Origin: an uncultured Paracoccus sp.
GTDB lineage: Bacteria > Pseudomonadota > Alphaproteobacteria > Rhodobacterales > Rhodobacteraceae
NCBI RefSeq assembly: GCF_937873615.1
Contig: NZ_CALMYP010000015.1
Coordinates: 124,001 to 188,000 of the forward strand
Length of the DNA: 64,000 bases
Reading direction: 5' to 3'
The notes beneath the pieces are model-generated. The model made no database searches, was not told where the DNA came from, and saw nothing but the letters and a program-made list of their open reading frames with translations. A program made the translations under genes and the position numbers. Positions 27,753 to 36,751 of the stretch are shown piece by piece. Position 1 is the first letter of the stretch. Each line of letters begins with the position of its first letter.

Positions 27753-28367
27753 TCAGTTGCTGGTGCCGGTGGTCTCTGTTGCAGGCGCGGTCGCCTCGGT
27801 CGGGGTGATCGCTTCGCCCGTGCAGCCGGAGACCAGCTGATTGTAGCGGTTGGTGATCCAGCCCGGCGCGTCCTGCGGGATTTCCGAATCCAGCGTGCCG
27901 ATCATCCGGTCCAGCACTTTCGCGGTGCGCGAATCGTCCACCATCGGCACCGGCGAGGAAGCCATGACCCGGTCATAGACGATGAAGGCGATGGCCACGA
28001 GCAGGATGCCGCGCGCCACCCCGAAGAGGAAGCCCATGCCCTGATCGACCCCGCCAAGGGCCGAGCGCTGCACCACCGAGGAAAACAGCGGCGTGATGAT
28101 CGAGAACAGCACCAGTGCCAGCGCGAAGGCGGCGGCGAAGGCGGCGATGGTCGCCAATTCGCAGCTTTCGCCAAGGAAGCGATCCAGGAAAGGGATCTGC
28201 GCGATCATCGGGCGCAGCGTTCCGGCGAAGATGAAGGCCAGCACCGCCGCCCCGATCCAGCCGAGGATCGCCAGCGATTCGCGCACGAAGCCGCGCGCAT
28301 AGGCGAGGATCGCCGACAGGATGATGACGGCCGCAACGATGCCGTCGATAATGGTGAAGCCGTCCAT
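27753..28367 (-). CDS. cvpA: CvpA family membrane protein
   Basis: 204 aa. Four hydrophobic segments in the first ~160 residues (IIDGIVAAVIILSAILAYAR; LGWIGAAVLAFIFAGTL; ATIAAFAAAFALALVLFSII; LFGVARGILLVAIAFIVYDR) and a periplasmic-like Thr/Ala/Pro tail. CvpA is linked to colicin V export in E. coli and more generally to envelope homeostasis; the precise role is not settled. Lies 42 nt after radA, followed by a strong terminator, and next to purF as in many bacteria. Confidence 0.9.
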   Translation of the reverse strand: MDGFTIIDGIVAAVIILSAILAYARGFVRESLAILGWIGAAVLAFIFAGTLRPMIAQIPFLDRFLGESCELATIAAFAAAFALALVLFSIITPLFSSVVQRSALGGVDQGMGFLFGVARGILLVAIAFIVYDRVMASSPVPMVDDSRTAKVLDRMIGTLDSEIPQDAPGWITNRYNQLVSGCTGEAITPTEATAPATETTGTSN

Positions 28368-28409
28368 TTACCCACCTTTTGCGGCAGATGTGGCCGCTTT
28401 GTCCCTGTT

Positions 28410-29774
28410 CTAGCCGGCCCCGAAAACCTCTCCGACGAAGCTCGTCAGATCGGCCGTCCGGTCCAGCCGCATGTCCCGCGCGCCCTCGATCTTCGAGGCG
28501 GCAGGGATGATGGCCTGTGAAAAACCAAGTTTTTGGGCTTCTTTCAACCTGTTTTCCGCCTGAGCGACCGGACGCAGCGCCCCGGAGAGGCTGATTTCGC
28601 CAAAAGTGACACAGTCTGCGGGCAGGGCGCTGTCCTCGCGCGCGCTCAGCAGGGCGGCAGCGATGGCAAGATCGGCGGCGGGTTCCAGCACCCGCATGCC
28701 CCCGGCAACATTCAGAAAAACATCGAGCCCGGCAAAGGGAATGCCGCAACGCGCCTCCAGCACGGCGAGGATGGTCGAGACCCGTCCCGAATCCAGCCCG
28801 ACCACGGTTCGGCGGGGACTTGCCAATGTCGAGGGCGCCACCAGGGCCTGAATTTCGGTCAGCACCGGCCGCGTGCCCTCGATGCCGGCGAAAACCGCCG
28901 ATCCGGGCGAGGGCTGGCCACGTTCGGACAGAAACAGCGCCGAGGGGTTGGCGACCTCGGCCAGTCCGCCGCCGGTCATCTCGAAGACGCCGATCTCGTC
29001 CGCCGGGCCGAAGCGGTTCTTCACCGCGCGCAGGATGCGGAACTGGTGGCCGCGCTCGCCCTCGAAATAAAGCACGGTATCGACCATATGCTCGACCACG
29101 CGCGGCCCGGCGATCTGGCCGTCCTTGGTGACATGGCCGACGATGATGACGGCGACGCCGCGCTTCTTGGCGAAGGTGACCAGCTCATGCGCCGAGGCGC
29201 GGACCTGGCTGACGCTGCCCGGTGCGGCCTCGACCGTGTCCGACCACAGGGTCTGGATGGAATCGACGATGGCAAGATCGGGGCGTTCGGCATCCAGCGT
29301 GGTCAGGATGTCGCGCAGCGCGGTCTCGGCCCCCAGCCGCACCGGCGCCTCGGCCAGCCCGAGCCTTTGCGCGCGCATCCTGACCTGGGCGCTGGCTTCC
29401 TCGCCCGAGATATAGATCGCATTGGCGCCGCGTCCGGCGAAAGCTGCGGCGGCCTGCAGCAGCAGCGTCGACTTGCCGATCCCCGGATCGCCGCCGACAA
29501 GGATCGCCGATCCCGGCACCAGCCCGCCGCCCAGAACCCGGTCGAACTCGGCAATGCCGCTTTCCGCGCGCGGCGGCGGCGGTTCTTCGGTGGACAGCGC
29601 GCTCAGCGCCACGGTCCTGCCCTTGGCCGCGCCAAGGCCGCGCCCCGGCCCCTGGCTCAGGGGGGCTTCCTCGACGATGGTGTTCCAGGCCCCGCAGGCA
29701 TCGCAGCGCCCGGCCCATTTCTTGTGGGTCGCGCCGCAGTCCTGACAGGTGAAGCTGGTAACGGGTCTGGCCAT
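28410..29774 (-). CDS. radA: DNA repair protein RadA
   Basis: 454 aa from the ATG at 29774 (MARPVTSFTC); 24 extra upstream codons have no family match. Zinc finger C-x2-C ... C-x2-C (CQDCG, CDACG), Walker A GGDPGIGKST, RadA-specific KNRFG, and a C-terminal Lon-like domain with SGRVSTILAVLE and SLSGALRPV. RadA is a DnaB-like ATPase that aids branch migration in recombination. Confidence 0.95.
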   Translation of the reverse strand: MARPVTSFTCQDCGATHKKWAGRCDACGAWNTIVEEAPLSQGPGRGLGAAKGRTVALSALSTEEPPPPRAESGIAEFDRVLGGGLVPGSAILVGGDPGIGKSTLLLQAAAAFAGRGANAIYISGEEASAQVRMRAQRLGLAEAPVRLGAETALRDILTTLDAERPDLAIVDSIQTLWSDTVEAAPGSVSQVRASAHELVTFAKKRGVAVIIVGHVTKDGQIAGPRVVEHMVDTVLYFEGERGHQFRILRAVKNRFGPADEIGVFEMTGGGLAEVANPSALFLSERGQPSPGSAVFAGIEGTRPVLTEIQALVAPSTLASPRRTVVGLDSGRVSTILAVLEARCGIPFAGLDVFLNVAGGMRVLEPAADLAIAAALLSAREDSALPADCVTFGEISLSGALRPVAQAENRLKEAQKLGFSQAIIPAASKIEGARDMRLDRTADLTSFVGEVFGAG

Positions 29775-29956
29775 GCCGGCCTTCATGGCAGAGGGGCGAT
29801 GGGCAGGCAAGCCCGGCATTCCCCGGCACTGAAACAGCCGGGGCACGGGCCGCCGGAAAACGCCCCCCCACGCGGCTCAACAGCCGATCACGGCAATGTC
29901 GGCTTGCGCTTTTCGTGCTTTCCGATCACCTTCCCGGCCGACCCAAAGGACCGGAC

Positions 29957-31270
29957 ATGGCTCAATCCGCATCGAACCCACGCCCCTTCTCGGGCTTCGA
30001 ATTCATGATCGCCTGGCGCTATCTGCGTGCTCGCCGGGCCGAGGGCGGCGTTTCCGTCATGACCTGGATCAGCCTGATCGGCATCGCGCTTGGCGTTGCT
30101 GCGCTGATCGTGACGCTGGCCGTGCGCACCGGTTTCCGGGCCGAGTTCGTCGATACCATGTTGGGCGCCAACGCCCATACCACCGTCTATATGTCGCCCA
30201 TCACCTTCACCAACGAACTGACCGGCGAGATCTACATGCAGCCGGGCCGGATCGCCGATTACGATGCCATGGCGGCGCAACTGGCCGAGGTGCCGGGCGT
30301 CACCGGCACCGCGCCAGTGGTGAAAGGGCAGGTCATGGCCACTTCGGGCGGTGCCGCCAATGTGGCCGAGGTCTTCGGCATCACGCTGGATGACCTTCGC
30401 CAGATGACCCGCATCGCCGACCCCACCACCGCCCTCGGCAATATCGAGGATTTCGACCGCGGCATCGCCATCGGCTCGGGCATCGCGCGCGAGCTTGGCG
30501 TGGGCGTCGGCGACCGCATCCGACTGATCGCGCCCGAAGGCGCGCAGACCGCCTTCGGCACCACGCCGCGCGTCAACGCCTATGAGGTCACTTATATCTT
30601 CACCGCCGGGCGCTACGACATCGACCGCACCCGGGTCTTCATGCCGCTGACCGAGGCGCAATCCTATTTCAACCGCGAAGGCGTCGCCGACGAGATCGAG
30701 ATCTATGTCGACGATCCCGACCGCGTCGGCGACTGGACCCTGCCGCTGATGCAGGCGGCGGGCGAGGGCGCGCAGGTCTGGACCTGGAAGGACAGCTCGG
30801 CCAGCTTCCTTAAGGCGCTCGACATGGAGGATGACGTGATGTTCATCATCCTCTCGGTGCTGGTGCTGATCGCGACCATGAATATCACCTCGGGGCTGAT
30901 CATGCTGGTCAAGAACAAGGGCCGCGATATCGGCATCCTGCGCACCATCGGCCTGACCGAGGGCGCGGTGCTGCGGGTCTTCTTCCTCTGCGGTGCCTTC
31001 ACCGGGATCATCGGCACCATCGTGGGCGTGATCCTTGGGGTGATCGTCTCGCTCAATGTCGATCACATCATCTCGGCGGTGAACTGGTTCACGGGCGGCG
31101 GGGCCTGGGATGCCTCGGTGCGGGGTATCTACGAATTGCCGGCGAAGATCCGCGCCGTGGATATCGGCAAGGCGGTGGCGCTGTCGCTGTCGCTCAGCTT
31201 TCTGGTCACCATCTTCCCGGCCGCCCGCGCCGCGCGCATGAACCCGGTGGAGGCCCTTCGCTATGAATGA
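29957..31270 (+). CDS. Lipoprotein-releasing ABC permease (LolC/LolE, probably LolF-type)
   Basis: 437 aa, start fixed by AAAGGA at 29945-29950. One N-terminal membrane helix (SLIGIALGVAALIVTLAV near 38-55), a large periplasmic domain, and three C-terminal helices (VMFIILSVLVLIATMNI; FLCGAFTGIIGTIVGVIL; AVALSLSLSFLVTIFPAA). Only one permease gene precedes lolD, so the complex is likely a homodimer as in the LolF arrangement known from many non-enteric proteobacteria. It extracts lipoproteins from the inner membrane for delivery to LolA. Overlaps lolD by 8 nt. Confidence 0.9.
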   Translation: MAQSASNPRPFSGFEFMIAWRYLRARRAEGGVSVMTWISLIGIALGVAALIVTLAVRTGFRAEFVDTMLGANAHTTVYMSPITFTNELTGEIYMQPGRIADYDAMAAQLAEVPGVTGTAPVVKGQVMATSGGAANVAEVFGITLDDLRQMTRIADPTTALGNIEDFDRGIAIGSGIARELGVGVGDRIRLIAPEGAQTAFGTTPRVNAYEVTYIFTAGRYDIDRTRVFMPLTEAQSYFNREGVADEIEIYVDDPDRVGDWTLPLMQAAGEGAQVWTWKDSSASFLKALDMEDDVMFIILSVLVLIATMNITSGLIMLVKNKGRDIGILRTIGLTEGAVLRVFFLCGAFTGIIGTIVGVILGVIVSLNVDHIISAVNWFTGGGAWDASVRGIYELPAKIRAVDIGKAVALSLSLSFLVTIFPAARAARMNPVEALRYE

Positions 31271-31943
31271 CGTGCTGCGCCTCGACGGGATCGAGAAGAC
31301 CTATAACCGCGACACGCCCGGCCAGATCGACGTGCTGCGCGGGCTGGACCTGACCATCGGCAAGGGCGAGGTCGTGGCCCTTGTCGCCCCCTCGGGCGCG
31401 GGCAAGTCGACGCTTCTGCATATCGCCGGGCTGCTGGACACGCCCGACAAGGGCAGGGTGACGCTGAACGGAACCGACCTGACCGGGCAGCGCGACATGA
31501 CCCGCACCATGGCCCGCAGGCGCGATCTGGGCTTCATCTATCAGTTCCACCACCTGCTGCCCGAATTCACCGCCGCCGAGAATATCCTGCTGCCGCAACT
31601 GGCGAACGGAACCGGCGACCGCGCCGCGCGCGAGCGGGCGGCGAAGCTGCTGGAGCATGTCGGGCTGAAGGATCGCGCCGGTCACCGTCCGGCGGAACTT
31701 TCCGGTGGAGAGCAGCAGCGCGTCGCCTTCTGCCGCGCGCTTGCCAATGCGCCCTCGCTGCTGCTGGCGGACGAGCCGACCGGGAACCTCGACCCCGGGA
31801 CCTCGGACCGGGTCTTCGACGTGCTGATGTCGCTGGTGCGCGAGACCGGGCTTTCGGCGCTGATCGCGACCCATAACCTCGACCTCGCGGCGCGGATGGA
31901 CCGGGTGGTGCGGCTGGAACAGGGCCGGGTGATCGGGGTCTAG
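31263..31943 (+). CDS. lolD: Lipoprotein-releasing ABC ATPase LolD
   Basis: 226 aa. Walker A APSGAGKST (with Ala-Pro in place of the more common Gly-x at its start), signature LSGGEQQRVAFCRAL, Walker B LLLADEPTGNLDP and the H-loop THNLDLA. Coupled to the permease gene by an 8-nt overlap; its stop overlaps the ClC stop on the other strand by 4 nt. Confidence 0.93.
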   Translation: MNDVLRLDGIEKTYNRDTPGQIDVLRGLDLTIGKGEVVALVAPSGAGKSTLLHIAGLLDTPDKGRVTLNGTDLTGQRDMTRTMARRRDLGFIYQFHHLLPEFTAAENILLPQLANGTGDRAARERAAKLLEHVGLKDRAGHRPAELSGGEQQRVAFCRALANAPSLLLADEPTGNLDPGTSDRVFDVLMSLVRETGLSALIATHNLDLAARMDRVVRLEQGRVIGV

Positions 31944-33682
31944 GCGTGCTCCTCGGCCGCTGTGGCCGACAGGGCCTGATTCAGCGCCTGCAAGGCATCC
32001 ACATGATAGAGCGTGCCGATAATCTCGGGCGGCGGCGCCGGACCTATGGCCTCGGGCGGGCGCGGCGCGACTGGCCGGATGACCGGCAGAAAGGCCGCAC
32101 CGGTGCGGCGGAACTCGGCCAGGGCGCGGTCCAGCGTCGCGCCATCGACCAGGGCCCGACCCGAGAGCGCCAGCTTGCGCACCAGATCCGGGGCGGGCGC
32201 ATTCTCGGCTTCCGGCGTTCGCATCAGCGAGTTGATGCGCATCTTGCGTGGCAGCCAGACCTGCGGCCCCTCGGCGATATGAACGCCGCGCAACTCAAGC
32301 TGGGTCAGGAAGAAGGACCGGTGCAGCAGCCGCGATGCCAGCGCCGATGACAGCGAGACCGCCGCCATGACCGCGATCCCGGTCTGATAGTCGCCGGTCA
32401 TCTCGAAGACGATCAGCGCGGTCGAGATCGGCGCCCCCAGCACGGCGGCGGCGACCGCGCCCATGCCGGCCATGGCGTAGATCGTGGTGCTGCCCGACAG
32501 GCCCGGCAGGGCGGCGGTGGCGATCATGCCGAAGGCCAGACCGGTCAGCGCGCCCAGAACGAGCGCAGGCGAAAAAATGCCCCCGCCCATGCGCCCGCCA
32601 AGCGTCAGCGCCACGGCGAAGACCTTGACCACGGCGAAGAGCATCACCTCCTGCAGGCCGAAGGCGCCGCGCAGGGCGGCGAATGTGGTCTGATAGCCGA
32701 TGCCGATGATATGTGGAAACGGGATCGCCATCAGCCCCAGCAGCGTGCCCGCGAGCATCGGCCTGATCCAGCGCGGCCAGCCGGTGCGGGCGAAAAGCGC
32801 ATTGCCGGCGGCATCGGCGCGCAGCACCGCCCAGACCAGCGACGCCGCGACAAGCGCCGAGACCAGGCCGAGCATCATGAAGGCCGGCAATTCGACATAG
32901 AAGGACAGGTTCGGCTGTCCGGGCAGATTGAACTCGGTCACGCCGCCGAAGGCCTGCCGGTTGATGATCGCACCGGCGACCGAGGCGATGGCGATGGGGG
33001 CGAAGGCATGGGCGGCGAAATGGCGCAGGATCACCTCATGCGCGAAAAGCGCGCCGGCGATGGGGGCGTTGAAGCTGGCCGAGACCGCGCCGGCGACGGC
33101 GCAGCCAAGAAGCTCTCGACCCGCCATCGGGCTGGCATTGATGCGGGTCGCGAACCAGGTCGAGACGACGCCGGCCAGGTGCACCACCGGTCCCTCGCGC
33201 CCCGACGAGCCGCCCATGCCGAGCGTCAGCAGCGAGGCCGCGGCCGAGGCCAGCCCCTCGCGCATGTTCACCCGGCCGCCTTCCAGCGCCGCATCCTCGA
33301 TCACGTCGGCCACGGTCGTGGCGCGACCGGCGGCGGTGAAGCGGTCGAGGATCAGTCCGACGATCAGCCCGCCCACGGTCGGCACCAGGATCAGCCACCA
33401 CCAGGGCATCCGCGCGGCCTCGTTGGTCAGGGCCTGATCGTCGATGCCGTAAAAGGTCCGCATCAATGCGGTGATGCCAAAGCGGAAGAACAGTGCCGCC
33501 AGCCCTGCGCCAACCCCGATCAGCAGCGCCAGCAGCCAGAACTGCACCTGGCTTGGTCCGCGCTTGCGAATGATGTGCCAGGCGTGCAGAAGCCGCCGGC
33601 GCAACTGCCTTGGCCCGCCGGCCAGCCAGCGGCCGGAATCGGCAATGATACTGGGCTTTCGCTGCGGGTCCGGTTCGGTCAT
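31940..33682 (-). CDS. ClC-family chloride channel/transporter with C-terminal CBS-like region
   Basis: 580 aa from MTEPDPQRK; 15 further in-frame codons upstream overlap the divergent oxidase. The ClC filter motif GSSGREGP (158-165) keeps the gating Glu163. The motif around the proton glutamate of E. coli ClC (FIIEEMRPQF) aligns to FAHEVILRHF, with Glu216 kept and the proton Glu replaced by Val217. The GSGIP filter loop is also replaced (AAGRATTVADVIED at 118-131). Residues about 490-575 look like one CBS-type domain with a Pro-rich insertion. Anion selectivity and coupling cannot be assigned. Confidence 0.88.
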   Translation of the reverse strand: MTEPDPQRKPSIIADSGRWLAGGPRQLRRRLLHAWHIIRKRGPSQVQFWLLALLIGVGAGLAALFFRFGITALMRTFYGIDDQALTNEAARMPWWWLILVPTVGGLIVGLILDRFTAAGRATTVADVIEDAALEGGRVNMREGLASAAASLLTLGMGGSSGREGPVVHLAGVVSTWFATRINASPMAGRELLGCAVAGAVSASFNAPIAGALFAHEVILRHFAAHAFAPIAIASVAGAIINRQAFGGVTEFNLPGQPNLSFYVELPAFMMLGLVSALVAASLVWAVLRADAAGNALFARTGWPRWIRPMLAGTLLGLMAIPFPHIIGIGYQTTFAALRGAFGLQEVMLFAVVKVFAVALTLGGRMGGGIFSPALVLGALTGLAFGMIATAALPGLSGSTTIYAMAGMGAVAAAVLGAPISTALIVFEMTGDYQTGIAVMAAVSLSSALASRLLHRSFFLTQLELRGVHIAEGPQVWLPRKMRINSLMRTPEAENAPAPDLVRKLALSGRALVDGATLDRALAEFRRTGAAFLPVIRPVAPRPPEAIGPAPPPEIIGTLYHVDALQALNQALSATAAEEHA

Positions 33683-33709
33683 GTTGGCATCAAAGAAGAG
33701 GGGGAAGCG

Positions 33710-35089
33710 ATGGTCAACCACAGCCACGCATTTGACGAAATTCGCGCCGTGATTGGGGATCGCCTGTCACAGCGTCAGGCCGACCGCGACGAGCACGGCC
33801 AGTCCGAGACATGGCACCGCGCGCCGCCGCCCGATGCCGTGGCCTGGCCCGAATCGACCGAGGAGGTCAGCCGGATTCTGGCCATCTGCAACCGCCACGG
33901 CTGCCCGGTGATCGGCTGGGGCACCGGCACTTCGCTGGAGGGGCACGCCCTTGCCACCCATGGCGGGCTGGTTCTCGACATGATGCGCATGGACCGGGTG
34001 CTGGACATCCGGCCCGAGGACATGCTGGCCGTGGTTCAGCCCGGCGTGACGCGCGAGGCGCTGAACACCGATCTGCGCGCGACCGGGTTGTTCTTCCCCA
34101 TCGACCCCGGCGCCAATGCCTCGCTCGGCGGGATGGCGGCGACGCGGGCCTCGGGCACGATGGCGGTGCGTTACGGCACCATGCGCGACGCGGTTCTTGC
34201 GCTGGAGGTCGTGCTGGCCGATGGCACCGTCATCCGCACCGGCACCCGGGCGGCGAAATCCAGCGCCGGATACGATCTGACGGCGCTGATGGTGGGCTCG
34301 GAAGGGACGCTTGGCATCATTACCGAGCTGACCCTGCGCCTGCATGGCCAACCCGAGGATGTGGCGGCGGCGGTCTGCGCCTTCCCCTCGCTGGACGATG
34401 CCGTGAACTGCGTTGCCATGACCATGCAGATGGGCATTCCCATGGCCCGGATCGAGTTCATGGACCCGATCGCCATGCGCGCCGTGAACCTGCATTCCGG
34501 CACCGACTATCCCGAGAAGCCGCATCTGATGATCGAATTCAACGGCTCGCCCGAATCGGTGCGCGCCAATGCCGAATCCTTCGGCGAAATCGCCGGCGAT
34601 TGCGGTGGCGAGGGGTTCCAATGGGCCGCCTCTCCCGAGGATCGCAAGAAGCTGTGGGAGGCGCGCCATGCCGCCTATTGGGCGACGCTGAAGCTGCGCC
34701 CCGGCGCGACGGGGGTCGTCACCGATGTCTGCGTGCCGATGTCGGAACTGCCGGGTGCCGTCGGCGCAGCGGCGGCCGACATGGCCGAGGCGGGGATCCT
34801 GGGAAATATCGTCGGCCATGTCGGCGACGGGAATTTCCACACGCTGCTGCTGATCGAGCCCGACAATGCCGAGGAACTGGCCCGCGCCAAGAAGGTCGCC
34901 AATGCCATGTCGCGGCGCGCCATCGCCGTCGGCGGCACCGTTTCGGGCGAGCATGGGATCGGCCTTGGCAAGCGCGGCTTGATGGAGGAACAGCACGGTC
35001 CCGCCTGGGCGGTGATGGGCACGCTGAAAGCGGCGCTCGATCCGAAGAACATCCTCAATCCCGGCAAGGTGGTGGCCGACCGCGACTGA
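33710..35089 (+). CDS. FAD-linked oxidase, GlcD / D-lactate dehydrogenase family
   Basis: 459 aa from ATG 33710, with GAGGGGGAAG just upstream; a much longer in-frame extension is antisense to the ClC gene. FAD_binding_4 domain: VIGWGTGTSLEGHA, the FFPIDPGANASLGGMAATRASG loop, SSAGYDLTALMVGSEGTLGIITELTL. C-terminal FAD-oxidase C domain: GHVGDGNFHTLL and GGTVSGEHGIGLGK. It probably oxidises a 2-hydroxy acid (D-lactate or glycolate) and passes electrons to the respiratory chain. No glcE/glcF neighbours, so D-lactate dehydrogenase is more likely. Confidence 0.9.
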   Translation: MVNHSHAFDEIRAVIGDRLSQRQADRDEHGQSETWHRAPPPDAVAWPESTEEVSRILAICNRHGCPVIGWGTGTSLEGHALATHGGLVLDMMRMDRVLDIRPEDMLAVVQPGVTREALNTDLRATGLFFPIDPGANASLGGMAATRASGTMAVRYGTMRDAVLALEVVLADGTVIRTGTRAAKSSAGYDLTALMVGSEGTLGIITELTLRLHGQPEDVAAAVCAFPSLDDAVNCVAMTMQMGIPMARIEFMDPIAMRAVNLHSGTDYPEKPHLMIEFNGSPESVRANAESFGEIAGDCGGEGFQWAASPEDRKKLWEARHAAYWATLKLRPGATGVVTDVCVPMSELPGAVGAAAADMAEAGILGNIVGHVGDGNFHTLLLIEPDNAEELARAKKVANAMSRRAIAVGGTVSGEHGIGLGKRGLMEEQHGPAWAVMGTLKAALDPKNILNPGKVVADRD

Positions 35090-35229
35090 AAGGCAGGATT
35101 AGCTCACCGGACTGCCCTTGCGCGGCGGGTCTTCGCCCAGCCGAGCACTGACGGATTCGTGAGCGATTTGGTGTCGTGACTTTATCCACAGGCGCTGCGA
35201 TAACGAGGAAAACACGTTTGAGGGGCACC

Positions 35230-36021
35230 ATGTCGCGCATTGTTACCGTTTTCTCGGCCCTTGTTATCCTGCTGCTTGCCGCCTGCGGCGGCGGACAGCG
35301 CAGCGTTTCCAGCGGTGGCGGATGGGTTGGCGGCGCGGTGCCGCAACTGGGCGACAACGCCCCGCATCAATGGGTCGGCGGGCATCCCTATGACCTGCCC
35401 GTCCACGGCATCGACATCTCGCGCTGGCAAGGCAATATCGACTGGGGTCGCGCCCGGACATCCGGGATCAGCTTCGCCTTCCTGAAAGCGACCGAGGGCG
35501 CCGATCATTCCGATCCCGAATTCCCCCGCTATTGGCGCGAGGCAGGCAATGCCCGTATCCCGCGCGGCGCCTATCACTATTATTACTTCTGTCGCTCGGG
35601 CGCCGAGCAGGCCCGCTGGTTCATCCGCAATGTCCCGCGCGAGCGTGGGTCCCTGCCGCCGGTGCTGGACATCGAATGGACCCATTCGAAGACCTGCCCA
35701 CGCCGCCCCGGCTCGGCCGAGATCCTGCGCGAGGCATCGACCTTCATGTCGATCCTCGAACGGCATTACGGTCAGCGTCCGATCGTCTATACCACGGTCG
35801 ATTTCTATCGTGACACCGGGATCGGCCGGCTGAATGCCGAATTCTGGCTGCGCTCGGTTGCCGGCCACCCGCGTCAGGTCTATCCCGGCCAACGCTGGAC
35901 CTTCTGGCAATATACCGGCACCGGCAGCGTGCCGGGCATCCGGGGCAATGTCGACATCAACGCCTTCGCCGGCAGCGTCGGAGACTGGAGCGCATGGCTG
36001 AGCCGACGCCTGGTGCGCTGA
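35230..36021 (+). CDS. Glycoside hydrolase family 25 lysozyme-like lipoprotein
   Basis: 263 aa from MSRIVTVF. Lipobox LLAAC with Cys19, so a lipid anchor is expected. GH25 core: HGIDISRWQGNIDW (Asp62), FAFLKATEG (Glu89), and the catalytic pair DIEW (Asp147, Glu149). These enzymes cut the MurNAc-GlcNAc bond of peptidoglycan. In a Gram-negative this is likely a periplasmic wall-remodelling enzyme; no phage genes are near. Its 3' end overlaps the CPBP gene by 28 nt. Confidence 0.9.
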   Translation: MSRIVTVFSALVILLLAACGGGQRSVSSGGGWVGGAVPQLGDNAPHQWVGGHPYDLPVHGIDISRWQGNIDWGRARTSGISFAFLKATEGADHSDPEFPRYWREAGNARIPRGAYHYYYFCRSGAEQARWFIRNVPRERGSLPPVLDIEWTHSKTCPRRPGSAEILREASTFMSILERHYGQRPIVYTTVDFYRDTGIGRLNAEFWLRSVAGHPRQVYPGQRWTFWQYTGTGSVPGIRGNVDINAFAGSVGDWSAWLSRRLVR

Positions 36022-36692
36022 ACCAGCAACGCTTCATCTGGGCGCGTCCGGGCCAAGGTGGCCTGGGCGCGCTCTGGGCGGAATTCGCGCTGCTCTTTGT
36101 TGCGGTTCCGGTCGCCATCGCGCTGTTCCTGCCGCCACGGCAGATGTTCAGCGCGCTTTTCGCCTTTTCGCTTGTCGGGCTGATCCTGCTCTGGCGGACT
36201 GGGGGCTTTCACTGGCGCGACCTGCGGCGCGGCTGGGGGCGGTTCGACTGGCGGCTGTTCGCGGCCTTCGCCGGGCTGACCTTTTTGGCCTGTGTGACCG
36301 TCCTTTACCTGACCCGGCCAGACGCGCTTTTCGCCTTCCTGCGCCGCGATCCGCGCTTCCTGCTGGTGATCTGGGCGCTTTACCCGCTGCTTTCCGCCCT
36401 GCCGCAGGAACTGATCTTCCGCGTCCTGTTCTTCCACCGCTACGGCCCGCTTTTCGCCGGGCCGGGCCAGGCAGTGCTGGTCAATGCGGCGCTCTTCAGC
36501 CTTGCGCATCTGATGTACTGGAACTGGATCGTCGCCGTCTTCACCTTCTTCGGCGGGCTGGCCTTCGCCATTGGCTATCTGCGGCGCGGGCTGCCATGGG
36601 CCTGGGCGCTGCATGCGATTGCCGGAAATATCCTCTTTGCGGTCGGCATGGGGGTCTATTTCTACTCTGGCAATGTCGTCCGGCCCTTCTGA
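35994..36692 (+). CDS. CPBP (Abi/CAAX-protease-like) family membrane protein
   Basis: 232 aa with about seven hydrophobic segments. Motif 1 reads QELIFR (138-143) where the family normally has EExxxR, so the first glutamate is Gln. Motif 2 FSLAH (168-172) is present, and HAIAGN (207-212) stands for motif 3. The family comprises intramembrane proteases of the Rce1 type, but the loss of the first Glu leaves activity uncertain. Starts inside the GH25 gene, so it is translationally linked. Confidence 0.82.
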   Translation: MAEPTPGALNQQRFIWARPGQGGLGALWAEFALLFVAVPVAIALFLPPRQMFSALFAFSLVGLILLWRTGGFHWRDLRRGWGRFDWRLFAAFAGLTFLACVTVLYLTRPDALFAFLRRDPRFLLVIWALYPLLSALPQELIFRVLFFHRYGPLFAGPGQAVLVNAALFSLAHLMYWNWIVAVFTFFGGLAFAIGYLRRGLPWAWALHAIAGNILFAVGMGVYFYSGNVVRPF

Positions 36693-36751
36693 GCGGTTGA
36701 CTTCCGCCCCCTCGCGCTGTTCATGCGGTTGCTGAACGAAAGAGGTCCGCC

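Noticed and set aside
28533-30008. 491-aa open frame antisense to radA
   Set aside because: Shadow of a conserved gene.
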